Assembly: GCA_023249835.1 (NCBI GenBank)
Contig: JAHFBY010000001.1
Span: forward strand, 1-11,760
DNA length: 11,760 bases
Direction: 5' to 3'
Source: Elusimicrobiota bacterium
Lineage (GTDB): Bacteria > Elusimicrobiota > Elusimicrobia > 2-02-FULL-39-32
Position numbers and translations under genes: made by a program. Of this stretch, positions 6,547 through 11,760 are shown piece after piece (position 1 is the stretch's first letter; every line of letters starts with the position of its first letter). The notes beneath the pieces are model-generated. The model did no database searches and was not told where the DNA came from. It saw nothing but the letters and a program-made list of their open reading frames with translations.

Positions 6547-6632
6547 TGGGCGGGGAGGGAATTGAACCCTCACCCAGGTTGCCCCAGTCAGGATTTTAAG
6601 TCCTGTGCGTCTGCCAGTTCCGCCACCCGCCC
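6547..6632 (-). tRNA. tRNA-Leu (anticodon UAA)
   Basis: An 86-nt class II tRNA on the minus strand. The acceptor is GGGCGGG/CCCGCCC, with discriminator A at 6547. The D arm is GCG/CGC around AACTGGCAGA, the same loop as the other leucine tRNA. The anticodon stem is CAGGA/TCCTG with loop CTTAAAA, so the anticodon is UAA (reads UUA). A long variable arm follows, then a perfect T stem GAGGG/CCCTC with loop TTCAATT. CCA is not encoded. Confidence 0.97.
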
Positions 6633-6697
6633 AAAAACAGCTTAAAAAATATGCTTAGAATTTTTGGGTTGTGCCCACTTTTAAATATCAACTAAAC

Positions 6698-6743
6698 TGT
6701 CATTATTTTAGCATTACTTTTAATCATTGTCATTATATTTTAG
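6698..6743. repeat. Pair of short direct repeats between tRNA-Leu and the Fic gene
   Basis: TGTCATTATTTTAG (6698-6711) recurs as TGTCATTATATTTTAG (6728-6743), 30 bases apart, in an AT-rich gap upstream of the tRNA and just past the end of the Fic gene. They could be regulatory or the scar of an insertion beside the tRNA; nothing decides between these. Confidence 0.4.
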
Positions 6744-6752
6744 GTGTTTAAA

Positions 6753-7349
6753 CTATTTGACATTTTGGGCTGTCAATTCCATGAGTGGTTTGAAATTTCC
6801 CCGGTCGGCTTCGCGGACGGCTTTTAAATACTGAGACCGTGTTTCGCCCGGAGCGGAAAGGCTTGTCTCGGACCAGACTGGCCGGGGGTGATTATACGAG
6901 TAGAGATAAATGTCCGAGATCATGCGGGCATGGCGGCCGTTGCCATTTCTGAATGGGTGAATCCATGTCAAACGATGGTGAATCCGAATAGCGCACTCAA
7001 GGACCGGCATATTCGCTTTTTCAGCGTTCCAAAAGTTCGCATCCTGGCACAGCCTGGCGATTTCTTCCCGAACTAAATGAGCACGGACCCCAATATTGAG
7101 TTCAGAGGTTCTATAAGTTCCGGCCCAGCGCCAAACACTTTTGAACATGTCCCGATGAACTTTGCGGAGATATTCCTCGGTCAGCCAGTTTTTCTTTGAA
7201 TTTTTTCTCCGTTTCAAGTGAATGTTGACCGCTTTTAGAATGTTTTCCGCTTCAGAGGCGCAAAGGTCCTGATAGGTCAATAGCCCGTCTGGAATGAGAT
7301 CAGAAGTATCCTCAATGGGGGTGGCGCCTTCAGGTACTTGAAATTTCAA
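6753..7349 (-). CDS. Mobile mystery protein B: Fic-domain protein
   Basis: The 198-residue product is a Fic/DOC-fold enzyme; proteins of this fold transfer nucleotide (often AMP) or phosphate groups to target hydroxyls. The core motif is HPFRNGNGRH (131-140), with catalytic His131 and the anion-binding loop. The position that is usually Asp or Glu is Asn here (HPFRN), which I believe is usual in this subfamily. The WAGTYR and MFKSVW stretch (69-80) is typical of Fic N-terminal helices. The gene pairs with the XRE regulator upstream, the arrangement known as mobile mystery proteins A and B, found in mobile DNA. Start: TTG at 7349, preceded by GGGAGG seven bases upstream and three bases after the stop of A; a TTG at 7364 has no such site. 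No clear S/TxxxE[G/N] inhibitory motif is seen at its own N-terminus. Target unknown. Confidence 0.9.
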   Translation of the reverse strand: MKFQVPEGATPIEDTSDLIPDGLLTYQDLCASEAENILKAVNIHLKRRKNSKKNWLTEEYLRKVHRDMFKSVWRWAGTYRTSELNIGVRAHLVREEIARLCQDANFWNAEKANMPVLECAIRIHHRLTWIHPFRNGNGRHARMISDIYLYSYNHPRPVWSETSLSAPGETRSQYLKAVREADRGNFKPLMELTAQNVK

Positions 7350-7351
7350 TT

Positions 7352-7813
7352 TCAGTCCTCCCAAATTTTAGAGGTTGGGTTTCGTAGCAGCTTGGATTCC
7401 TCTTCGTGCCGCATATCTTCCAAGAGCTCGGATTGGGGCAACTGATCTTCCAAGCGCATGGTCCCGGCCACGCTATCTACCTTTTTCTTAGCGATTTGGC
7501 TGATCCTTTCATGAATGATGGCATCCAAATCCTGGACAGGTTTGGGAACCAGGAGCAGATTGCAATGCAAGGCTGCGAGAATTTTTTGTAGGGTATCCAG
7601 GCGTGGATGCATTTTGCCTTTTTCGATTTTGGCAATATGGGACTGTGAGACACCAGCTCTTCTGGCTAGTTGAGCTTGAGACATGAAAAGCTTCTCCCTT
7701 ACCATATGGATCAATCCAGAATGGGAGAGGTTTTCCAGCCCTTCCGGGGCCTTTCCTGCATACCTGGTGATCCGCTTTAGGGTAATTTCAGTGGTTAGTC
7801 GTAGTAGTTTCAT
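7352..7813 (-). CDS. Mobile mystery protein A: XRE-type helix-turn-helix regulator
   Basis: The 153-residue product carries a Cro/C1-type helix-turn-helix at about 44-68 (SQAQLARRAGVSQSHIAKIE), with recognition helix SQSHIAKIEKG. This is a DNA-binding regulator paired with the Fic protein downstream. It probably represses its own operon and may neutralise the Fic partner. Its tail contains SELLED (128-133), close to the S/TxxxE[G/N] inhibitory motif of Fic antitoxins but with Asp in place of Gly/Asn, so the match is only suggestive. Start: ATG at 7813 with GGAAAGG close upstream; a TTG at 7831 would add six residues. Its TGA is three bases before the preferred start of B, indicating coupling. 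A good promoter with an overlapping palindrome lies upstream. Confidence 0.9.
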   Translation of the reverse strand: MKLLRLTTEITLKRITRYAGKAPEGLENLSHSGLIHMVREKLFMSQAQLARRAGVSQSHIAKIEKGKMHPRLDTLQKILAALHCNLLLVPKPVQDLDAIIHERISQIAKKKVDSVAGTMRLEDQLPQSELLEDMRHEEESKLLRNPTSKIWED

Positions 7814-7853
7814 AACCTTTCCATATGGCAAGTTCTTCGACGATTTTGTTTTA

Positions 7854-7882
7854 ATTATAATATATAATTGTATATTTGTAAA
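7854..7882 (-). promoter_or_regulatory. Promoter and candidate operator of the mobile mystery operon
   Basis: On the minus strand TTTACA (7882-7877) and TATAAT (7859-7854) are 17 bases apart. Transcription would start near 7847, giving a leader of about 34 bases. The -10 box lies in the palindrome ATTATA-ATA-TATAAT (7854-7868), a natural site for the XRE protein to bind and repress itself (inference). Confidence 0.65.
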
Positions 7883-7902
7883 GTTATTTTTATATATTTT
7901 TA

Positions 7903-7921
7903 TATATTATTAAATAATATA
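7903..7921. repeat. 19-bp AT palindrome in the 7832-8089 intergenic region
   Basis: TATATTATT-A-AATAATATA is a perfect inverted repeat, upstream of the mobile mystery promoter and on the Sel1 gene side. The whole gap (258 bases) is very AT-rich from 7847 to 7980 with repeated TTTTTATATA units. It may be a second regulator site or simply a low-complexity curved stretch. No convincing promoter for the Sel1 gene could be fixed; TATAAA at 7974-7979 is possible. Confidence 0.4.
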
Positions 7922-8089
7922 ACTATATACTTAAATATATTTTTATTTTAACGCAATTTTAACATGAGGATTCTATAAAATACGCAAGTATCCATGCAAT
8001 CAAAGTATTCAGGGCATTAGCGTATAGACAAAAAATTAAATTCCTGTTACCTTTGACTTAAACACAATAGCAACAGAAGGGGTCATTTC

Positions 8090-8848
8090 ATGTATGGGAT
8101 TGTACTTGTTCTTTATGTGCTGAGTTTAAGCCGGATTGTTTTTCCAATCAGTTTGTCTGCGGAACCGTCAATTCGGTTTTCTAATATGGAATCTCCAAAT
8201 AGTTCCCAGCCTTCCCAGTCCGGTGGCAAAAAAAGCCAGACCATGAGACTGTCGAATGATAGTAGCCAAGGACAGGTTCGGTCATCTTCCGGCCAAACTG
8301 CAAAGGCAAATCAGAATGCGACTGCTAATACAGGTGGAGAGGGGGTTATTCATTATGGTGAGAAACTGCGCGTAGATAATGCGCAATATTGGCGCAAACA
8401 AGCTTTAGAAGGAGGCGCTACGCCGCGATTTACCGGTGATAAAGCATATACTGCTGAACCTCTATATAATCTGGCTCTGTGCTATTGGGGAGGGGATGGC
8501 GTACCCCAAAACTCCAAAGAAGCTGTAGAATTGTTTAAAAAATCCGCTGAGATGGGGAATTTGCATTCCATCGGCAAATTAGCGCTTGCCTATCATGACG
8601 GTCGCGGTGTTCCTAAAAATATTCAAGAAGAATATATGTGGCAATATGTCCGTTCGTTTATTGATGCTAATCCCTATACTGAGCTTTATAACGGAGGAGA
8701 TGGGTATTCAATGAAACAGTATGAATCGGAAGATCAGACCCCCGCCGCTCAAGTAAGGAACTTAGAGCCGCAGTTAACCCCGTTACAAGTTTCGAACGCG
8801 CAAGCGCGCGCAAAACAATTCATGGAGTGTATAAAACAAAATAAATAA
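8090..8848 (+). CDS. Exported Sel1-repeat protein
   Basis: The 252-residue product starts with a hydrophobic, signal-peptide-like segment (residues 1-24, MYGIVLVLYVLSLSRIVFPI onward). A low-complexity Ser/Gln/Gly/Asn-rich linker follows (about 31-85). Residues about 122-190 form two Sel1-type helical repeats: PLYNLALCYWGGDGVPQN with KEAVELFKKSAEMGN, then SIGKLALAYHDGRGVPKN. Sel1 repeats bind proteins and often serve in signalling or envelope complexes. Two repeats is a small number. The tail (about 190-252) is polar and unrecognised. Start: ATG at 8090 with AGAAGGGG seven or so bases upstream, a clear ribosome site. It converges with the pirin gene and shares the upstream AT-rich region with the mobile mystery operon. 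Specific role unknown. Confidence 0.85.
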   Translation: MYGIVLVLYVLSLSRIVFPISLSAEPSIRFSNMESPNSSQPSQSGGKKSQTMRLSNDSSQGQVRSSSGQTAKANQNATANTGGEGVIHYGEKLRVDNAQYWRKQALEGGATPRFTGDKAYTAEPLYNLALCYWGGDGVPQNSKEAVELFKKSAEMGNLHSIGKLALAYHDGRGVPKNIQEEYMWQYVRSFIDANPYTELYNGGDGYSMKQYESEDQTPAAQVRNLEPQLTPLQVSNAQARAKQFMECIKQNK

Positions 8849-8890
8849 CGCCCCGCCTTCAAACTTATTGGATGCGCAGCTAAATCCCGT

Positions 8891-9775
8891 CTATAGTTCT
8901 TCTTTCAGAGTTCCGAAACGTCCGGCGTTAAAATCATCGACTGCCTGATTGATTTCATCCACAGAGTTCATCACGAAGGGGCCGTAATGGACTAGAGGTT
9001 CTTCGATGGGCTCGCCGCTTAAAAATAAGATGGTGGAATCCTTGGAGGCTTTCAAAAGGACGCTTTCACCATTGTTTTTAAATAAAACGCAGTCTCTTTC
9101 CTTAACGGCAATATTCTCGTTTACTGCTACTTGCCCTTGGAGAACCAGAAGAGCCGTGTTATAGGACTTGGGAGAGTGCAAAGCGGCTTCTCCCCCATCT
9201 TTTAAGCGGATATCCAGCATGTGCACGGGGGAGAAACTTGAAGCCGGGCCGGTGCAGTTTTCATAAGATCCTGAAATCACGCGGATAACCCCGTTTTTCC
9301 CGGGAAGCGTAACTTCCGGGATGGCTTGCTTTGTCAAAGCTTGGTATTTGGGCGGCGTCAGCTTATACTTTTTGGGCAGGTTTACCCAAATCTGCATCAT
9401 ATGCATGACTCCGCCCGCGCGGGCAAACGCTTTTTCATGGTATTCATTATGGAGGATACCGCCACCAGCCGTCATCCATTGGACATCGCCCGGATAAATG
9501 ATCCCGCTGTTTCCGGCGCTGTCGTGATGGGCCACCGCGCCTTCGTAAGCGATGGTGACCGTTTCAAAGCCCCGGTGAGGGTGGGGCCCTACGCCCCGCC
9601 GTTCATTTGTTGTCGCCGGATATTTAAATGGCGGATGATAATCCAGCAGAAAAAAAGGACTCATCCTCTTATTGAAGTCGATCGCAGAGGGAAAATAGTT
9701 GCTGACTTTAAAGCCGTCGCCAACCATGTGAAACGGAGCTCCTTTAAAGATGGACTCTATGCTTTTCATTTTCAT
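8891..9775 (-). CDS. Pirin family protein
   Basis: The 294-residue product is a two-domain cupin of the pirin family. The N-terminal cupin holds the metal ligands: PHPHRGFET (64-72; His65, His67) and GGGILHNE (104-111; His109, Glu111), with the typical YPGDVQWMTAG between them (94-104). The C-terminal domain carries PGKNGVIRVISGSY and ends in HYGPFVMNSVDEI, both usual for the family. Bacterial pirins bind iron; several act as quercetin dioxygenases and others modulate metabolic enzymes, so the substrate here is open. The length is normal. Start: ATG at 9775 with GGGAGAGAG just upstream; a TTG at 9835 would add a basic stretch not found in the family. It converges with the Sel1 gene. Confidence 0.93.
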   Translation of the reverse strand: MKMKSIESIFKGAPFHMVGDGFKVSNYFPSAIDFNKRMSPFFLLDYHPPFKYPATTNERRGVGPHPHRGFETVTIAYEGAVAHHDSAGNSGIIYPGDVQWMTAGGGILHNEYHEKAFARAGGVMHMMQIWVNLPKKYKLTPPKYQALTKQAIPEVTLPGKNGVIRVISGSYENCTGPASSFSPVHMLDIRLKDGGEAALHSPKSYNTALLVLQGQVAVNENIAVKERDCVLFKNNGESVLLKASKDSTILFLSGEPIEEPLVHYGPFVMNSVDEINQAVDDFNAGRFGTLKEEL

Positions 9776-9893
9776 TTCTCTCTCCCGCCTCAAAGGATGA
9801 AATGATCTTTTCCACGGGTTCAATTGTAACTCCAATAGCTTTTAACTCGCGAATGCCTTGGTCATAAAGACCGGAAATAGCATCGCTCCTCAA
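9744..9893 (-). CDS. Possible 49-residue reading frame overlapping the pirin start (perhaps a gene remnant)
   Basis: From a TTG at 9893 this frame encodes SDAISGLYDQGIRELK, then AIGVTIEPVEKIISSFEAGE, and ends inside the pirin gene. The composition looks protein-like, with amphipathic helices and no low complexity. There is no ATG and no ribosome site before the TTG. A nearby ATG at 9911 (MRLPYC...) is in another frame. It may be the C-terminus of a decayed gene or a small coupled gene; I do not recognise it. Confidence 0.25.
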   Translation of the reverse strand: MRSDAISGLYDQGIRELKAIGVTIEPVEKIISSFEAGERNENEKHRVHL

Positions 9894-10016
9894 TGCAATA
9901 TGGAAGTCTCATTATAATTTGCAATTATGGCCTATTTATCTCCCATATATTATTTTCTTTTTTCACCGCAATTTAACTATTCAATTTTATAAAATTATGT
10001 TGATTTTTGAAATAGT

Positions 10017-10130
10017 TTATCTAGATTCAAGTCGGAAGGTTATTGATTTGTCGAGTGGCTGATCCCAATCTTCTTGGATGCAGTTGCCGTGGCCATTATC
10101 ACGCCGGATAAGCGGTGAATTGAATTTCAT
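10017..10130 (-). CDS. Candidate small protein (37 residues)
   Basis: The frame opens at ATG 10130, with GGAGTG six or seven bases upstream in good Shine-Dalgarno position. It encodes MKFNSPLIRRDNGHGN followed by CIQEDWDQPLDKSITFRLES. The product is soluble, with one Cys, two Trp/Phe-containing turns and balanced charge. A 14-bp palindrome lies just before the ribosome site. No family is recognised. It could be a real small gene, or the start of a longer gene that has been truncated. The rest of 9894-10338 holds AT-rich sequence with no other supportable gene. Confidence 0.4.
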   Translation of the reverse strand: MKFNSPLIRRDNGHGNCIQEDWDQPLDKSITFRLESR

Positions 10131-10144
10131 AAAGTCACTCCAAT

Positions 10145-10158
10145 CTCTATAAATAGAG
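10145..10158. promoter_or_regulatory. 14-bp palindrome upstream of the 37-residue frame
   Basis: CTCTAT-AA-ATAGAG is a perfect inverted repeat ending 14 bases before the ATG at 10130, immediately upstream of the ribosome site. It could be an operator or a short hairpin in the leader. No clear promoter boxes were found. Confidence 0.35.
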
Positions 10159-10344
10159 CGAAACAATGGTCATTAGAATGAAAACGGTTAAATGAAAAAT
10201 GAACAATTTTATTCAGCATATTTTAAAAAGAATTAGATAGTAACGAGGAAAACTACTTTGCAAAAAACAGCAAGTTCACCAACAAAGCAAGTGCCTTCAG
10301 GGATGGGTTACAGAGGAGGGGAACAATCTGTTAGAGAAGAAAAA

Positions 10345-10574
10345 TGAGTGAAGTGTAGTCATTTGATAAGTCTATGGTGCCGTCCCATCCAGTAGGGCAG
10401 AAGAAAAACAATGCCATCTCCTTCAATTTCTCCATTTCCTCCCGTATCCAGTTTGTAAGGGTTCCCATTCCAAAAAGAACGTCAACATCGCAGCCATTGC
10501 CAAACCAGATAACCGCTCCCAATTTCACATACTCCCGCAAGAATAAAATAGAGAAACGATTTTGCAGCTTCCAT
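10345..10574 (-). pseudogene. Decayed YnfA/UPF0060 family membrane protein
   Basis: Starting at ATG 10574 with AGGCGG before it, the minus strand reads MEAAKSFLYFILAGVCEIGS, then GYLVWQWLR, the characteristic N-terminus of the small four-helix YnfA (UPF0060) inner-membrane family. It then hits TGA. Further pieces of the same family appear in order but in changing frames: VLFGMGTL (like the family VLYGxxPTLQP), LQTGYGRKW (like LQPxxFGRVYA), GDGIVFLLPYWM (like GGIFIVLSxxWGW) and DGTAP*TY (like DGxxPDxYD). The final helix is lost. The intact protein is about 108 residues, so this is a frameshifted and truncated remnant. A 69-residue frame at 10331-10540 is a by-product of this decay. Confidence 0.65.
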
Positions 10575-10581
10575 TGCCGCC

Positions 10582-10615
10582 TTGAAATTTTTTAAGGTAT
10601 CATATATAATACCTT
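10582..10615 (+). promoter_or_regulatory. Promoter with overlapping operator for the PIN/RHH toxin-antitoxin operon
   Basis: TTGAAA (10582-10587) and TATAAT (10605-10610) are 17 bases apart. AAGGTAT (10594-10600) and ATACCTT (10609-10615) form a perfect 7-bp inverted repeat around the -10 box. That is where a ribbon-helix-helix antitoxin would be expected to bind for autoregulation. Transcription should begin within about two bases of the ATG at 10619, so the toxin message is predicted to be leaderless or nearly so. Confidence 0.65.
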
Positions 10616-10618
10616 TAT

Positions 10619-11041
10619 ATGGTTGTTCCTAAAATTGTCATGGACACTAATGTGTTAATATCTGCTTTACGATCGAGGTTGGGCGGCTCATATCAATTAC
10701 TAAAAATGGTTGGGCAAAATAAATTTGATATTTTTATCTCCGTCCCTTTGATTTTAGAATATGAAGCGGTCTCTAAGCGTTTGATTGGGCAAATTGAGCT
10801 TTCGTCAACCGATATAAACAATGTTTTGGATTATATCTGCAAAGTTGCGAAACATAACCGTATTTATTATCTTTGGAGGCCTTTTCTACCTGACGCTAAA
10901 GATGACATGGTGCTCGAGCTCGCGGTGAGCGCGGCATGCGATTTCATCATCACACATAATTTAAAAGATTTTAAAAATGTCCATCAATTTGGACTAGACG
11001 CCCTGACCCCTCAGCAGTTTCTTAAAAGGATAGGAGGATAA
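10619..11041 (+). CDS. PIN-domain putative toxin (COG1569-type)
   Basis: The 140-residue product has the full PIN ribonuclease acidic set: Asp9 in MDTNVLISAL, Glu47 in ILEYEAV, Asp95/Asp96 in LPDAKDDMVLELA and Asp117 in HNLKDF. In this family such proteins cleave RNA with Mg or Mn and act as the toxin of a pair. The length matches the single-domain family. Start: ATG at 10619 sits directly downstream of the -10 box, with no ribosome site; the ATG at 10640 would cut into the first strand just before Asp9. The antitoxin begins four bases after its stop, so order is toxin first, then antitoxin. Target RNA unknown. Confidence 0.9.
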   Translation: MVVPKIVMDTNVLISALRSRLGGSYQLLKMVGQNKFDIFISVPLILEYEAVSKRLIGQIELSSTDINNVLDYICKVAKHNRIYYLWRPFLPDAKDDMVLELAVSAACDFIITHNLKDFKNVHQFGLDALTPQQFLKRIGG

Positions 11042-11045
11042 TAAA

Positions 11046-11252
11046 ATGAGTGCATTTAGCGTAAGGTTGCCGGATTCTTTACACAAGGCCGTTCGGAGCA
11101 TTGCTCAAACAGAACACAGCACCATGAACCAAGTCATTATGCTGGCGGTTGCGGAAAAAGTCTCAGCGCTAATGACAGAAGACTATCTAAAACAAAGAGC
11201 GAAGCGCGGAAACCGCAAGAAATTTCTTAATGCCTTAGAAAAAGTAAGCTAA
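11046..11252 (+). CDS. Ribbon-helix-helix antitoxin
   Basis: The 68-residue product opens with a strand typical of ribbon-helix-helix proteins (AFSVRLPDSLHKAVRSIAQT), then a second helix (STMNQVIMLAVAEKVSAL), as in HicB/CopG/Arc-like antitoxins. The C-terminal third (about 46-68) is basic and probably wraps the PIN toxin. It has an ideal AGGAGG ribosome site at 11033-11038, eight bases before the ATG, in contrast to the toxin, which has none. This could favour antitoxin synthesis over toxin. It likely binds the inverted repeat over the operon promoter. Confidence 0.85.
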   Translation: MSAFSVRLPDSLHKAVRSIAQTEHSTMNQVIMLAVAEKVSALMTEDYLKQRAKRGNRKKFLNALEKVS

Positions 11253-11312
11253 AGGTTAGAGTCATTTTGGTAAAAAAGCGCGGCTTATATCGCGGCGCAA
11301 AAATGTCCGTGA

Positions 11313-11534
11313 GTGTTGCTGTCGCTTGGAGGCGCAGCGCAGGAAGGAAGCAGAAATGAGGAAATCCGCTCCCAGCTTGCCGGTATCCTAAGCTTAGGAT
11401 CTTTTAACCGGAAATCGGTTTTAAACACCTATATCGCGCAAATGAGCTTAGAAGGCGCGCCGCAAGACTTTATAACCGCCATCAGCTATTTGCTTGATGA
11501 ATCTATAGCCAAAAAGTTCCTGGCTATGATTTAA
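11313..11534 (+). pseudogene. Probable C-terminal gene remnant of unknown family
   Basis: The frame, opening right after a TGA with GTG at 11313, encodes GGAAQEGSRNEEIRSQLAG, ILSLGSFNRKSVLNTYIAQM, then SLEGAPQDFITAISYLLDES and a short tail. It is alpha-helical and looks like genuine protein. There is no ribosome site and no good start codon, so it is more likely the end of a larger decayed gene than a complete 73-residue gene. I do not recognise the family. Confidence 0.3.
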
Positions 11535-11591
11535 GATAACTTACAAATATCCCAATTCTAGTTTAACCCATCGCCTTAACATTGAGCAGAG

Positions 11592-11711
11592 AATTAACAA
11601 TTCCTGCCTGCCTTTACATGGAGTTCTCGGTCCTCGCAGGGGGCGCGTGCTTTAGCAAAGAGGGGGCTAGGGGGAGTTCTGAGGTTACTGAATATCCTGG
11701 GTTTGTTAATT
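11592..11711. repeat. G-rich intergenic segment bracketed by a 9-bp inverted repeat
   Basis: AATTAACAA (11592-11600) and TTGTTAATT (11703-11711) are inverted copies about 100 bases apart. Between them GGAGTTCT occurs twice and the strand becomes G-rich (GCTTTAGCAAAGAGGGGGCT, then AGGGGGAG), unlike its surroundings. It could be a small dispersed repeat. No coding frame is supported in 11535-11760. Confidence 0.3.
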
Positions 11712-11760
11712 GTTCTTTCTAACTCACTTTTGCAACAGTCCCTAAATGTGATACATTGAT

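Noticed and set aside
7885..7921. AT-rich TTTTTATATA repeats as a replication origin or CRISPR-like array
   Set aside because: Units are short and irregular with no spacers and no DnaA-box-like sites; more likely a low-complexity promoter region.
9326..9805. Plus-strand 159-residue frame opposite the pirin gene
   Set aside because: It is the complement of a clear pirin coding sequence and has no recognisable motif.
10258..10347. Plus-strand 29-residue frame from a TTG with GAGGA upstream
   Set aside because: Biased, low-hydrophobicity product, a rare start codon and an equally open neighbouring frame with no start; not enough to call a gene.
10331..10540. 69-residue minus-strand frame as an independent gene
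   Set aside because: It overlaps the frameshifted YnfA remnant and shares pieces of that family; it is a product of the decay.
11253..11312. CGCG-containing inverted repeat after the antitoxin as a terminator
   Set aside because: Only four bases pair around an eight-base loop and no T-run follows the stem.

Overview
The window looks like chromosomal DNA of a bacterium with mid-range G+C (mid-40s percent by eye). Paired M16 peptidases with signal peptides and surface-glycan genes suggest a Gram-negative-type envelope. Several divergent or orphan genes and small mosaic modules recall uncultured candidate-phylum genomes, but nothing here fixes the phylum. There are no rRNA genes, CRISPR arrays or transposases.

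Layout. (1) 1-1705, minus strand: a tandem M16 metallopeptidase operon. The first gene is broken: its N-terminal part and its long C-terminal part lie in different frames, and the join has lost about 20 codons including the first histidine of HxxEH. The second gene runs off the left edge and looks like a non-catalytic partner. (2) 1763-2701, plus strand: an unrecognised polytopic membrane protein, transcribed divergently from the peptidases out of a very compact promoter region where both mRNAs could be leaderless. (3) 2815-6632: two tRNA-Leu genes (CAA on plus, UAA on minus) bracket a minus-strand surface-glycan cluster: a GT-C-like membrane glycosyltransferase, an RmlD-like reductase and a GT2 glycosyltransferase. 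Immediately left of each tRNA is a 54-59 nt element closed by a 7-bp stem that copies sequence from the adjacent tRNA end.

(4) 6753-7813, minus strand: the two-gene 'mobile mystery' module, an XRE regulator (A) translationally linked to a Fic-domain protein (B), with an AT-rich palindromic promoter region. (5) 8090-8848: an exported Sel1-repeat protein, convergent with (6) a pirin gene (8891-9775). A possible 49-codon reading frame overlaps the pirin start. (7) 9894-10618: a decayed region with a 37-codon candidate gene behind a palindrome and a frameshifted remnant of a YnfA/UPF0060 membrane protein. (8) 10619-11252: a PIN toxin and ribbon-helix-helix antitoxin pair whose promoter carries a perfect inverted repeat over the -10 box. 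(9) 11313-11760: a probable gene remnant and a G-rich intergenic repeat.

The right half (6.7-11.6 kb) has the character of an accessory region: two regulator-effector modules, gene remnants and small orphan frames. The most unusual observations are the paired tRNA-linked stem elements, the repeated TATAAT-to-ATG spacing that predicts leaderless transcripts, and the loss of the zinc motif from the M16 gene.
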